DNA of 64,000 nucleotides from Actibacterium atlanticum. Lineage in GTDB: Bacteria; Pseudomonadota; Alphaproteobacteria; Rhodobacterales; Rhodobacteraceae. The stretch's first letter is position 1. The number at the start of each line of letters is the position of its first letter. Under the pieces are notes generated by a model, which was given only the letters and a program-made list of their open reading frames with translations, did not search any database and had not been told where the DNA came from. Position numbers and translations under genes: made by a program. The DNA is taken from assembly GCF_000671395.1 (NCBI RefSeq), contig NZ_AQQY01000006.1:124001-188000 (forward strand), in the 5' to 3' direction. Below are positions 24,818 through 33,527 of this stretch, piece after piece.

Positions 24818-24861
24818 TGCATGAGATGTGCATCGGATGTGCATGCCATGTGCATCCCGCA
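24818..24861. repeat. Four-unit 11-bp tandem repeat ahead of ssrA
   Basis: TGCAT occurs at 24818, 24829, 24840 and 24851, exactly 11 bases apart. Three units end in ATG (TGCATGAGATG, TGCATCGGATG, TGCATGCCATG). The phasing places each copy on about the same DNA face. It lies between the GntR stop and the tmRNA gene, so it may be an upstream binding array for the ssrA promoter or simply slippage. Confidence 0.75.
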
Positions 24862-24862
24862 G

Positions 24863-25240
24863 AACCACGGATTTCAACCTGTCTTACGCCTGCGTACGCT
24901 TGAAACCCGCCGTGGTTTCCCCTATCTCAGGTATGTCCTTCGGGACTATGGCAATAAACGCGCTCGTAATAAGCGGATCGGACCCGGGGGCGGTACCCGG
25001 CGGCTCCACCAATCATCCTTCATTTGGGGATCATGGGGCCGAAATAGGATCGACGGACGTCTAAAGGGGTTAGCTTTTGCTCGGTGAGGAACCACCGTTA
25101 CCGGTCCGATTAAGCTAGTTGCAAATGACAACAAAGCTCCGGTTGCTCTGGCTGCTTAAGCAGTCCGAAAGACCGAAATTTAAGCCCTGACGCTTTGCAG
25201 CCTCAGGCGGGGTTCGCAGGCACCTGGCAACAGAAGCCTG
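24863..25240 (+). ncRNA. ssrA: tmRNA, circularly permuted two-piece form
   Basis: Rescues stalled ribosomes and tags nascent proteins. The acceptor piece comes first and ends in CGGCTCCACCA (CCA at 25009-25011). After a spacer of about 23 bases the coding piece begins at 25035 (GGGGCCGAAATAGGATCGAC). The tag frame at 25121-25159 encodes ANDNKAPVALAA and a TAA stop. GGGGCCG and CGGCTCC can form the tRNA-like acceptor stem. This order is the permuted gene type of alphaproteobacteria. The 5' end is placed at a long hairpin (AACCACGG/CCGTGGTT, 24863-24917) and the 3' end at CAGGC/GCCTG (25217-25240); both ends are approximate. Confidence 0.95.
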
Positions 25241-25332
25241 TATTACAAAACCTTCACAAAGCGTTATCAGTTTGGAAAGGCCGCCCAGCCTATATTTGCC
25301 CTGCGCGAACCCCTTGTGGAGCAAAAAAATCC

Positions 25333-25770
25333 ATGCAAATCAAAGCTATGCTTGAAGCCTGGTATCAACAAGTCTGGATCGAGGGGAATCTGGACGCGGT
25401 GGATATGTTCTTTAAACCTGACACCAAAGCCGCAGGATTTGTTAACGGCTTCACCGCCGGTCCTGAAGATACCAAAGAATTTGTTACGGCGGGACGCCTG
25501 TTTTTTGAACCGCTGAAGGTGGCGGTGTTGCACGTCATCCAGCAAGACAACTGGGTGTCTGCCTTGATCCAAATGGATCTGCGCCACCGCGAAAAAGGTC
25601 TTGCGATGTCTTTCACCGGGCAGGTCATGATGCGGATGGAAGGCCCTTACATTGTCGAGGCCTACAATCACTTTGACTATATCTCTTTGCTGGAACAGGC
25701 CGAACTTCTGCCGCCGGGCACAATGGAAATTTGCCTGTCTGGCCAAGCAGTTGGAATAGAGGCCGCTTGA
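25333..25770 (+). CDS. SnoaL/NTF2-like protein
   Basis: Protein of 145 residues. An N-terminal helix (MLEAWYQQVWIEGNLDAVD) leads to the alpha-beta cone typical of NTF2/SnoaL-like proteins (ending YIVEAYNHFDYISLLEQ). No signal peptide. The ATG at 25333 has GTGGAG upstream; the open frame further 5' overlaps the end of ssrA. The family includes isomerases, cyclases and ligand-binding proteins; no function can be assigned. Confidence 0.75.
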   Translation: MQIKAMLEAWYQQVWIEGNLDAVDMFFKPDTKAAGFVNGFTAGPEDTKEFVTAGRLFFEPLKVAVLHVIQQDNWVSALIQMDLRHREKGLAMSFTGQVMMRMEGPYIVEAYNHFDYISLLEQAELLPPGTMEICLSGQAVGIEAA

Positions 25771-25818
25771 CAGAATCGCCCCCGCACGGTCTGTCCCTGA
25801 CCGACAGCAACCGGGGGA

Positions 25819-27093
25819 ATGCAGGTGGCGCAGTCGGAACTTAACGCAACGCCGGGCCTTGGCGCACTAACCCGCGTTTTTGGACGGATCGGGCTGTTGT
25901 CCTTTGGTGGACCTGCCGCGCAGATCGCCCTGATGCATCGCGAATTGGTCGAAGAACATCGCTGGCTCAGCGATGCGCAATACCTACGCGCGCTTAGCTT
26001 TTGCATGATGCTGCCCGGCCCCGAAGCCATGCAGCTTGCCACCTATGTCGGGTGGCGGCTGCGCGGTACGCTCGGCGGGCTGATCGCTGGTCTTTTGTTC
26101 GTATTACCAGGGGCTTGCGTGGTTTTGGCCCTTTCTGCAATCTATGCGGTCTACGGCAAACTGCCGGTGGTCGAGGCGCTGTTCACCGGGGTCAAAGCCA
26201 CGGTGGTGGTGATTGTGTTGCAGGCGTTGATACGCCTGTCAGGCAAGGCAATGAAGGGCCGCGCGCACCTGACCACGGCGTTGTTGTCTTTTGTTAGTAT
26301 ATTTGTGCTCAACTTGCCCTTCCCACTGATTATCGCGCTGGCCGCGGCTTATGGGTTTTGGTCCAGCTATGGCACGGCGGCAGATGTGCCGCCACAAGGC
26401 CGGCCGCGCACGCTGCGCACGGTGATGATATGGGCAGCAATCTGGCTGTTGCCCGTGGCGGCCTTGCTGCTGTGGGGGCCCGACCCCCTGCCGCAGATCG
26501 CGGTGTTCTTTTCCAAGCTGGCGGTGGTGACCTTTGGCGGCGCCTACGCGGTTTTGGCATATATGACGCAAGCGGCAGTGTCGGATCACGGCTGGCTGAC
26601 AACCGCACAGATGATGGACGGGCTGGGCCTTGCCGAAACCACGCCCGGACCCTTGATTCTGGTGACCCAGTTCGTCGGTTTTATCGCCGCATTTTCCGGG
26701 GGCTGGGGCATGGCGCTGGCCGGTGCTTTGGTCACGCTTTGGGTTACCTTTACCCCCTGTTTTTTATGGATATTCGCAGGTGCCCCTTACATTGACCGGC
26801 TGGCCGCGCAGCCGCGCCTTTCGGGCGCCTTGGCCTTTGTGACAGCTGCCGTTGTCGGGGTGATTGCAAACCTGTCCCTGTGGTTTGCGATCCATGTGCT
26901 GTTTGGCGATGTCGGCCAGTTATCCGCCGGCCCCGTGACGCTGATCTGGCCGGTTTGGAGCAGCCTGCAAACGCCGGTTGTCGTGCTGACCCTCTGCGCT
27001 GCAGCGATGCTTTTGTGGCGGCGATTGTCGCTTCTGCCGGTGCTGGCAATAATGGCCGTATTGGGCGCAGCCAGCGGCATGATCGCAAATTGA
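25819..27093 (+). CDS. chrA: Chromate transporter, two-domain ChrA
   Basis: Inner-membrane protein of 424 residues with two CHR domains. The N-terminal copy has the GLLSFGGPAAQIALM motif, and the second begins VVTFGGAYAVLAYM. About ten hydrophobic segments are visible. ChrA exports chromate by proton exchange; some family members may move other oxyanions such as sulfate. The ATG at 25819 follows GGGGG closely; a GTG two codons later is an alternative. No chrB regulator is adjacent. Confidence 0.92.
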   Translation: MQVAQSELNATPGLGALTRVFGRIGLLSFGGPAAQIALMHRELVEEHRWLSDAQYLRALSFCMMLPGPEAMQLATYVGWRLRGTLGGLIAGLLFVLPGACVVLALSAIYAVYGKLPVVEALFTGVKATVVVIVLQALIRLSGKAMKGRAHLTTALLSFVSIFVLNLPFPLIIALAAAYGFWSSYGTAADVPPQGRPRTLRTVMIWAAIWLLPVAALLLWGPDPLPQIAVFFSKLAVVTFGGAYAVLAYMTQAAVSDHGWLTTAQMMDGLGLAETTPGPLILVTQFVGFIAAFSGGWGMALAGALVTLWVTFTPCFLWIFAGAPYIDRLAAQPRLSGALAFVTAAVVGVIANLSLWFAIHVLFGDVGQLSAGPVTLIWPVWSSLQTPVVVLTLCAAAMLLWRRLSLLPVLAIMAVLGAASGMIAN

Positions 27094-27161
27094 ACACCGC
27101 CTCTTCACTTAAGCGACGAATCCCCTATGCTGACACCGAGTTCGACTGGTAGGGAGCACCC

Positions 27162-27623
27162 GTGTCTGAGCATATCGAATATGGTCAATTGATGCACAGC
27201 GCCATGCGGGGTCTGATCCGCAAGGTTCTGACCGATGTGGCACAAAACGGCCTGCCCGGAGAGCATCATTTCTTCATCACCTTTGACACCACCGACCCGG
27301 ACGCGGCGCTGGCAGATTGGCTGCGCGAACGCTACCCCGAAGAAATGACCGTGGTGATCCAGCATTGGTTCGAAAACCTTGAGGTGGATGAAGACGGGTT
27401 CTCGATCACGCTGAACTTCGGCAACAGCCCGGAACCGCTGTATATCCCGCTGGACGCGATCCGCACTTTTGTCGACCCGTCGGTCGAGTTTGGCCTGCGA
27501 TTCGAAACGCAGGATGAGGACGACGAAGACGAGGAAGAACTGGAAGAACTGTCCGAAGACAACACGGAAGAGGCTCCAAAAGCCGACGCCGAGGTTGTCA
27601 GCCTCGATCAGTTTCGGAAATAG
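27162..27623 (+). CDS. sspB: SspB family ClpXP adaptor
   Basis: Protein of 153 residues that delivers ssrA-tagged proteins to ClpXP. The N-terminal dimer and tag-binding fold (about 1-115) is followed by an acidic linker (DEDDEDEEELEELSED). The short C-terminal tail (VVSLDQFRK) would dock on ClpX. The GTG start has AGGGAG upstream at good spacing. It lies 2 kb from the tmRNA gene whose tag it should bind, although chrA separates them. Confidence 0.93.
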   Translation: MSEHIEYGQLMHSAMRGLIRKVLTDVAQNGLPGEHHFFITFDTTDPDAALADWLRERYPEEMTVVIQHWFENLEVDEDGFSITLNFGNSPEPLYIPLDAIRTFVDPSVEFGLRFETQDEDDEDEEELEELSEDNTEEAPKADAEVVSLDQFRK

Positions 27624-27704
27624 CGCTAACGCCCCCCACCCAAGATTGTATTGCCATGCCGCTGGCATTAAACGGTATGCAAACGCATGCCGGAGGAGAG
27701 AAAC

Positions 27705-29096
27705 ATGACAGATACCCGCACTGAAACCGACAGCTTTGGCCCGCTGGAAGTTCCCACCGACAAGTATTGGGGCGCACAGACGCAGCGCTCGATCATGAAC
27801 TTCCCCATTGGCTGGGAAAAACAGCCCGTCGCCATCGTACGCGCGCTGGGTGTGATCAAAAAAGCCTGCGCCATGGCCAACAAGGAAAGCGGCAAACTGG
27901 ACGCGAAACTGGCCGACGCTATCATTCAGGCCGCGGGCGAAGTTTTTGAGGGCAAGTTTGACGACAACTTCCCGCTGGTTGTCTGGCAGACCGGCTCGGG
28001 CACCCAGTCGAACATGAACTCCAACGAGGTCATCGCCAACCGCGCGATCGAAATTCTGGGCGGCGTGATCGGCTCCAAGGATCCGGTCCACCCGAACGAC
28101 CACTGCAACATGGGTCAGTCCTCCAACGACACCTTCCCCACCGCGATGCACATTGGTGCTGCGATGATGGTGCGCGACACGCTGCTGCCCGGCCTGACCA
28201 AACTGGCCGAGGGTCTGGAAGCCAAATCCGAAGAGTTCAAAGACATCATCAAGATCGGCCGGACCCACACTCAGGACGCGACCCCGCTGACCCTGGGTCA
28301 GGAATTCAGCGGCTATGCCCACATGATCCGTCAGGGCATCGCCCGCGTTGAGGCCGCCCTGCCCGGCATCTATGAGCTGGCCCAAGGCGGCACCGCCGTT
28401 GGCACCGGTCTGAACACGGCCCCCGGCTGGGGCGAAACCGTCGCGGCGAACATGGCTGAAATCACCGGCCTGCCGTTTGTGACCGCCCCCAACAAATTCG
28501 AAGCCCTGTCAGCCCATGACGCGATGGTCTTTATGTCGGGCGCGTTGGCCACGGTTGCTGGCTCGATGTACAAAATCGCCAACGACATCCGCTTCCTGGG
28601 CTCGGGCCCGCGTTCGGGTCTGGGCGAGCTGATCCTGCCGGAAAACGAGCCGGGCAGCTCGATCATGCCGGGTAAGGTGAACCCGACCCAGGCCGAGGCC
28701 ATGACCCAGGTCGCCGCGCACGTCATGGGCAACAATGCCGCCATGACTTTCGCCGGGTCGCAGGGCCATTTTGAGCTGAACGTCTACAACCCGATGATGT
28801 CCTACAACCTGCTGCAGTCCATGCAGCTTCTGGGCGACGTCGCCGACAGCTTCACCGAGCGTATGCTGAACGGCATCAAAGCCAACGAGCCGCGTATCGA
28901 CAAGCTGATGAAAGAGAGCCTGATGCTGGTCACCGCTCTGGCCCCGACCATCGGCTATGACAACGCCACCAAGGTTGCCAAGACCGCGCACAAAAACGGC
29001 ACGACCCTGAAAGAAGAGGCCATCGCGCTTGGTTTCGTGGACGAGAAAACCTTTGACGAGGTTGTCCGCCCCGAGCTGATGATCGGCCCCAAATAA
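27705..29096 (+). CDS. fumC: Class II fumarate hydratase
   Basis: TCA-cycle enzyme of 463 residues that converts fumarate to malate. It has the [11 protein letters not shown] signature with the catalytic serine loop and [11 protein letters not shown] for substrate binding. The start ATG at 27705 follows GGAGGAGA. It is followed by a strong terminator and two small genes often found behind fumC in alphaproteobacteria. Oxygen-stable and iron-free by family. Confidence 0.97.
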   Translation: MTDTRTETDSFGPLEVPTDKYWGAQTQRSIMNFPIGWEKQPVAIVRALGVIKKACAMANKESGKLDAKLADAIIQAAGEVFEGKFDDNFPLVVWQTGSGTQSNMNSNEVIANRAIEILGGVIGSKDPVHPNDHCNMGQSSNDTFPTAMHIGAAMMVRDTLLPGLTKLAEGLEAKSEEFKDIIKIGRTHTQDATPLTLGQEFSGYAHMIRQGIARVEAALPGIYELAQGGTAVGTGLNTAPGWGETVAANMAEITGLPFVTAPNKFEALSAHDAMVFMSGALATVAGSMYKIANDIRFLGSGPRSGLGELILPENEPGSSIMPGKVNPTQAEAMTQVAAHVMGNNAAMTFAGSQGHFELNVYNPMMSYNLLQSMQLLGDVADSFTERMLNGIKANEPRIDKLMKESLMLVTALAPTIGYDNATKVAKTAHKNGTTLKEEAIALGFVDEKTFDEVVRPELMIGPK

Positions 29097-29115
29097 GCCG
29101 GGTCAAACCCCATCC

Positions 29116-29150
29116 AAAGGGCGGTGCCGCGTGCGCCGCCCTTTTCTTTT
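29116..29150 (+). terminator. Rho-independent terminator after fumC
   Basis: AAAGGGCGG (29116-29124) pairs with CCGCCCTTT (29136-29144), followed by a T-rich run (TTTTCTTTT). It begins 19 bases after the fumC stop. Confidence 0.9.
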
Positions 29151-29176
29151 GTGCGGATGCTGGCCATGATGGCGCC

Positions 29177-29356
29177 ATGAGCAACGTCACCAACCTGAAC
29201 CAGTTCCGCAAATCAAAGGCGCGCGCCGCGAAGCGCGCGCAGGGCGATGAGAATGCGGCGAAGTTCGGCCGTTCGAAGTCCGAGCGGGAGCTGGAAAAAG
29301 CCCGCGCCGACAAGACTCGGCGCGATCTGGACGGGCACGAACGGGACGACGCATGA
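29177..29356 (+). CDS. DUF4169 family small basic protein
   Basis: Protein of 59 residues starting MSNVTNLNQFRKSKARAAK, rich in Lys, Arg, Glu and Ala, and probably one long helix. Its stop overlaps the ATG of the next gene by 4 bases (ATGA). The family is known only as a short conserved protein beside fumC and a ribbon-helix-helix gene. Function unknown. It may be a toxin-antitoxin-like or nucleoid-associated partner; there is no direct evidence. Confidence 0.85.
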   Translation: MSNVTNLNQFRKSKARAAKRAQGDENAAKFGRSKSERELEKARADKTRRDLDGHERDDA

Positions 29357-29571
29357 GCACCCGCCCCGTGAAACGATCTCTGACGCTGAAAGGGCACCGT
29401 ACCAGCGTGTCTTTGGAAGACGACTTCTGGAATGGGTTTCGCGACATCGCCGAGGCGAAATCTATGCCAATCAATGCTTTGGCGGCGGAAATTGACGCCG
29501 AACGCGGGCTGGAAACCGGGCTGGCCACAGCCATCCGGTTGTACGTTCTGCGCTATTACAGGGACCGATGA
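29353..29571 (+). CDS. Ribbon-helix-helix domain protein
   Basis: Protein of 72 residues. The segment RSLTLKGHRTSVSLEDDFW forms the strand and first helix of a ribbon-helix-helix DNA-binding motif, followed by a longer C-terminal helical part. Likely a small dimeric transcription regulator. It is translationally coupled to the DUF4169 gene. Its stop directly adjoins the stop of convergent sufE. Targets are unknown. Confidence 0.85.
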   Translation: MSTRPVKRSLTLKGHRTSVSLEDDFWNGFRDIAEAKSMPINALAAEIDAERGLETGLATAIRLYVLRYYRDR

Positions 29572-29991
29572 TCAGGCCGCTGCCGCCAATAGGCGAATAC
29601 GTTCAACCATCGCCCGTACGCCGTTCGAACGTTGTGCCGAAAGATGCTCGTTCAGGCCCAGCCGGGCAAGCTCGGTGGGCGCGTCAACCTTCAACACTTC
29701 GGCGTTGGTCAATCCGCTGTAAAGATCATGCAGGATCGCGATCAGCCCGCGCACGATCATCGCATCGCTTTCCCCCTGAAACCGGAACACACCCTGCGGC
29801 CCTGAGCCTTCGATCTCGGGGTGGAGCCAAACCTGACTGGCGCAGCCATCCACCTTTGTGGCAGGCACCTTTAGCGCGTCGTCCAGCGGCGCCATGGCTT
29901 TGCCCATGTCAATCACATGGCGGTACCGGTCTTCCCAGTCCTCCAGAAACTCAAAGGTTTCGACGATCTCTTCAAACGCTTCGCTGGCCAT
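29572..29991 (-). CDS. sufE: SufE family sulfur-acceptor protein
   Basis: Protein of 139 residues that accepts persulfide sulfur from SufS for Fe-S cluster assembly. The catalytic Cys is in KVDGCASQVWLHPE. The start ATG at 29991 has GGGGCGG upstream; the longer frame is unlike the family. No suf operon is present in the window, so the gene is solitary. Confidence 0.9.
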   Translation of the reverse strand: MASEAFEEIVETFEFLEDWEDRYRHVIDMGKAMAPLDDALKVPATKVDGCASQVWLHPEIEGSGPQGVFRFQGESDAMIVRGLIAILHDLYSGLTNAEVLKVDAPTELARLGLNEHLSAQRSNGVRAMVERIRLLAAAA

Positions 29992-30106
29992 ATGTCCGCC
30001 CCATGTCTTTGCGATTGAATTAAGGTGTTGCGCCCCGAAGGTCCAGTGACGGGTTTTCAAGCGGCGCGTATTGGGCTAACCCGGTGGGGCAATTTGAGGG
30101 ATGACG

Positions 30107-30565
30107 ATGAAAAAACCGCTTCTGGCCGCGCTGGCGGCGATCACCCTGCTGACCGGCTGTGCCTCGGTGCGGGAATCGCGCGTAAACCCGTTCAACTGGT
30201 TTCAGCGGTCCGAACCCGAAAAAGACTTGGCGCCTGAACTGGCTGATCTCGACCGTCGCGGTTTGGTCGATCAGGTTGTTTCGATGAAGGTCGACGCGGT
30301 GCCCGGCGGTGCCTTGGTTACAGCAATAGGCCTGCCGCCGACGCAGGGCTATTGGGATGCGGAACTGGTCACGGATGAGAATACCGATCAGGCGGGCGTT
30401 CTGGTGCTGCAATTCCGCGCCGAGCAGCCAACCTTTGTGTCGCCGCAAGGCGCACCTGTATCGCGCGAAGTCAGTGCCGGTTTGTTTGTATCCGATCAAA
30501 CCCTAGAAGGTATCCGCCAGATCATCGTTCTGGGCGCACAAAACCAGCGCAGCAGCCGCCGTTAA
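30107..30565 (+). CDS. Small lipoprotein of unknown function
   Basis: Protein of 152 residues with a lipoprotein signal (MKKPLLAALAAITLLTGCAS; lipobox LTGC), so it is probably anchored in a membrane facing the periplasm. The mature part has short hydrophobic and charged segments and no motif I recognise. The ATG at 30107 is 6 bases after GAGGG; another ATG at 30101 is too close. Its stop overlaps the end of convergent rnd by 4 bases. Confidence 0.8.
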   Translation: MKKPLLAALAAITLLTGCASVRESRVNPFNWFQRSEPEKDLAPELADLDRRGLVDQVVSMKVDAVPGGALVTAIGLPPTQGYWDAELVTDENTDQAGVLVLQFRAEQPTFVSPQGAPVSREVSAGLFVSDQTLEGIRQIIVLGAQNQRSSRR

Positions 30566-31713
30566 AGCTCAACAACCGTGACTTTCTGGCCTTTGGTTGC
30601 CAGCGCCAGTTCGCCATTGCACAGGCGCAGGGCGTCTTTGCCGAACACTTCGGCCCGCCAGCCCTGCAACGCCATGACATCGCGCTGCCCCGCCGCGATC
30701 TGATCCAGATCGGCCGATGTCGCGATCAACTTTTGCGCCACGCCTTCGTTTTCGGCCTTGGCTTTCAGCAGCACCCGCAGCAGATCGGCCAAAGCCGGGT
30801 TTACCTGCAGCTTGTCGTTGGGTTTGGACACCTTGGGGTAATCCTCGGGCGAAAGCTCAGCCGCGGCTTTGACAGCTGCCAGAATGCCCTCGGCGATCTC
30901 ACCCTTGCGGGCCTCGCGCAGCAAAAGGCGCGACCGGCCAAGGTCCTGCACGGTTTTCGGCTTGGTCGAGGCCATCTCAAGCAAGGCGTCATCCTTGAAC
31001 ACCCGGTTGCGCGGAATGTTGCGGGCCTGGGCATAGCCTTCGCGAAAGCGCGCCAGTTCCAGCACCTGCGCCATGAACTTGCCGCTGTGGGTGCGGGTTT
31101 TCACGCGCTTCCAGGCCTGCGACGGCTGCACGACATAGGTTTCAGGCGTCAGCAGCACTTCAAGCTCTTCGCGCAACCACTTGTCACGGCCACTTTTTTC
31201 TAGCTCGCCCTGCAAAAACTCATAGATCACCCGCAGATGGGTGACATCGGCCAGCGCATAGGTTTTCTGCGCCTCAGACAGCGGGCGGCGCGACCAGTCA
31301 GTAAAGCGCGAGGTCTTATCCAGCGACGCTTTGGCGATCTTGCGCACCAAGGTTTCATAGCCGACCTGCTCACCAAAGCCGCAAACCATCGCTGCGATCT
31401 GCGTATCAAACAGGGGGTCGGGCAGGACATTGCCTTCGATAAAGAAAATCTCAAGGTCCTGACGTGCAGCATGGAAAACCTTTACGACGGTGGTATCGCC
31501 AAACAGGTCATAAAGAGGCTGCAACGACATGCCATCAACCAGCGGATCGACCAGCACCGCCTCTCCGTCATCGGGCAGCGCCAGCTGCACCAGACACAGT
31601 TTCGCGTAATAGGTCCGCTCGCGCAAAAACTCGGTATCGATCGTGACATAGGGGCCTGCTTTGGCCAGTTCACAGAAATCGGCAAGTTCTTGGGTCGTGG
31701 TCAGGGTACGCAT
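30562..31713 (-). CDS. rnd: Ribonuclease D
   Basis: 3'-5' exonuclease of 383 residues for tRNA maturation. DEDD motifs are visible: YVTIDTEFLRE (about 22-32), VFHAARQDLEIFF (about 80-92) and YALADVTHL with its Tyr/Asp residues (about 152-160). An HRDC domain follows. The ATG at 31713 starts MRTLTTTQEL. It lies 70 bases after purN on the same strand. Confidence 0.95.
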   Translation of the reverse strand: MRTLTTTQELADFCELAKAGPYVTIDTEFLRERTYYAKLCLVQLALPDDGEAVLVDPLVDGMSLQPLYDLFGDTTVVKVFHAARQDLEIFFIEGNVLPDPLFDTQIAAMVCGFGEQVGYETLVRKIAKASLDKTSRFTDWSRRPLSEAQKTYALADVTHLRVIYEFLQGELEKSGRDKWLREELEVLLTPETYVVQPSQAWKRVKTRTHSGKFMAQVLELARFREGYAQARNIPRNRVFKDDALLEMASTKPKTVQDLGRSRLLLREARKGEIAEGILAAVKAAAELSPEDYPKVSKPNDKLQVNPALADLLRVLLKAKAENEGVAQKLIATSADLDQIAAGQRDVMALQGWRAEVFGKDALRLCNGELALATKGQKVTVVEL

Positions 31714-31783
31714 ACGGTGAAGACTGCTCGTTTTATGGCTATTCCAACCGGTTTAGGCAATCTGGACAGGAATTTAAACCCTG

Positions 31784-32374
31784 TCAGGGCAGAAAGACCG
31801 GGGAACGGTCGCCTTGCACAAACCGGCGCAGCACGGCGGGGTAAAGCTGATGCTCCATCGGCAGGACTCGCGCGGCCAGATCTTCCCATGTGTCACCGGC
31901 GTTCACCGGCACCTTGGCCTGCCCCAATATCGGGCCGCCATCCAGTTCGGCGGTGACTTCGTGCACCGAACACCCGGCCTCGGCATCACCCGCATCAATG
32001 GCGCGCTGATGGGTGTGCAGCCCCTTGTACTTGGGCAAAAGCGACGGGTGGATGTTGAGCATCCGGCCTGCGTAATGGTTGATGAACTTAGGCGTCAGGA
32101 TGCGCATAAACCCGGCCAGCGCCAGAAAGTCGGGCTGGTGGGCGTCAATCGCGTCGATCAACGCGCCCTCAAAGGCCTCGCGATCCTTGCCGAACTGTTT
32201 GTGATCCACGGTGGCGGTGGCGATACCCATATCGGCAGCCTTGGCCAACCCACCTGCCCCGGGCACGTTTGACAGCACCAGACAGGGCCGCGCCGGGTGT
32301 TCACCCGTCATGGACTGGGCCAGCGCCACCATGTTGGAGCCGCCGCCCGAAATCAGGATCGCAACGCGGCTCAA
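31784..32374 (-). CDS. purN: Phosphoribosylglycinamide formyltransferase
   Basis: Third step of purine synthesis, using 10-formyl-THF; 196 residues. Motifs are ISGGGSNM (about 8-15), the catalytic Asn-His region [14 protein letters not shown] and the Asp in [11 protein letters not shown]. The start appears to be TTG, overlapping the purM stop (TTGA), which gives [11 protein letters not shown]; no ATG fits upstream. The overlap implies translational coupling to purM. Confidence 0.95.
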   Translation of the reverse strand: MSRVAILISGGGSNMVALAQSMTGEHPARPCLVLSNVPGAGGLAKAADMGIATATVDHKQFGKDREAFEGALIDAIDAHQPDFLALAGFMRILTPKFINHYAGRMLNIHPSLLPKYKGLHTHQRAIDAGDAEAGCSVHEVTAELDGGPILGQAKVPVNAGDTWEDLAARVLPMEHQLYPAVLRRFVQGDRSPVFLP

Positions 32375-33420
32375 AGCAGCGCGCCCTCATAGGCGACGCC
32401 CTCGCCCTCAATCACCGAACCAATGCGGTACACGGTCTCGCCTTCGGCTTTCAGCAGCTCTTCAATCGCGTCGGCGCGGTCCGCTGCAACAACGGCGATC
32501 ATGCCAATGCCAGAGTTGAAGGTTTTCAACAGCTCGGCCTCCTCCATGCCGGCGTTTTCGGCCAGCCAGCGGAAGATCGCAGGCAGCTCCCACGCGGTCA
32601 GATCGACCTTGGCGCCCAGCCCTTCGGGCAGCACGCGGGGCAGGTTTTCGGTCAGACCGCCACCGGTGATATGGGCCAGCCCATGCACGCCCCCTGCCCG
32701 TACAGCGGCCAGCGCCTGTTTTACATACAGGCGGGTCGGCGTCAGCAGGTTGGCGCCCAGCGTGCCTTCAGCCCACGGGCACTCGGCGTCCCAGCCCAGA
32801 CCGGACAGCTCCACAACCTTGCGCACCAGCGAATAGCCGTTGGAATGCACCCCGTCCGAGGCCAGTCCCAGCAGAACATCGCCCTCGGTCACACCCGCAG
32901 GCAGGTCCGCCCCGCGGTTCATCGCCCCAACCGAGAAGCCCGCCAGATCGAAATCGCCGTCTTCATACATGCCGGGCATTTCAGCGGTCTCGCCGCCAAT
33001 CAAAGCGCAGCCGGAACGCACACAGCCCTCGGCGATGCCTTCGACGACTTTGGCGGCCTCGTCGACCGACAGTTTGCCGGTGGCGAAGTAATCCAGAAAG
33101 AACAGCGGCTCGGCGCCCTGACAGACCAGATCGTTGACGCACATGGCGACAAGGTCGATGCCCACGCCGCCGACCTCGCCAGTGTCAATCGCGATGCGCA
33201 GCTTGGTGCCCACGCCATCGGTGGCGCCTACAAGGATCGGGTCGTCATAGCCTGCAGCTTTCAGATCGAACAGCGCGCCAAAACCGCCCAGTCCGGCCAT
33301 CGTGCCGGGGCGGTTGGTGCGCTTGGCGGCCGGTTTGATCCGATCCACCAAAGCATTGCCCGCATCGATGTCGACGCCTGCGTCGGCGTAAGTCAGGCCG
33401 TTCTTACCCTCGGTGCTCAT
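32371..33420 (-). CDS. purM: Phosphoribosylformylglycinamidine cyclo-ligase
   Basis: AIR synthetase of 349 residues, the fifth step of purine synthesis. Typical segments are [30 protein letters not shown] and [13 protein letters not shown]. The ATG at 33420 has GGAGA 9 bases upstream; a GTG two codons earlier is too close to it. It forms an operon with purN. Confidence 0.96.
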   Translation of the reverse strand: MSTEGKNGLTYADAGVDIDAGNALVDRIKPAAKRTNRPGTMAGLGGFGALFDLKAAGYDDPILVGATDGVGTKLRIAIDTGEVGGVGIDLVAMCVNDLVCQGAEPLFFLDYFATGKLSVDEAAKVVEGIAEGCVRSGCALIGGETAEMPGMYEDGDFDLAGFSVGAMNRGADLPAGVTEGDVLLGLASDGVHSNGYSLVRKVVELSGLGWDAECPWAEGTLGANLLTPTRLYVKQALAAVRAGGVHGLAHITGGGLTENLPRVLPEGLGAKVDLTAWELPAIFRWLAENAGMEEAELLKTFNSGIGMIAVVAADRADAIEELLKAEGETVYRIGSVIEGEGVAYEGALL

Positions 33421-33488
33421 ATTCACGATCTCCGGCTATTGAGTTGGCGCCGGGTTATCGCATCGCACCGGAAATGGAAAGATGTGTT

Positions 33489-33517
33489 GACCCCGCCAAA
33501 GCGCATTCAGCGGGGTC
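33489..33517 (-). other. Stem-loop after the Tat-exported metallo-hydrolase gene
   Basis: GACCCCGC (33489-33496) and GCGGGGTC (33510-33517) form a perfect 8-bp stem with a 13-base loop, 10 bases beyond the stop on the minus strand. No T-run follows; possible weak terminator. Confidence 0.45.
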
Positions 33518-33527
33518 TGATGGCGGA

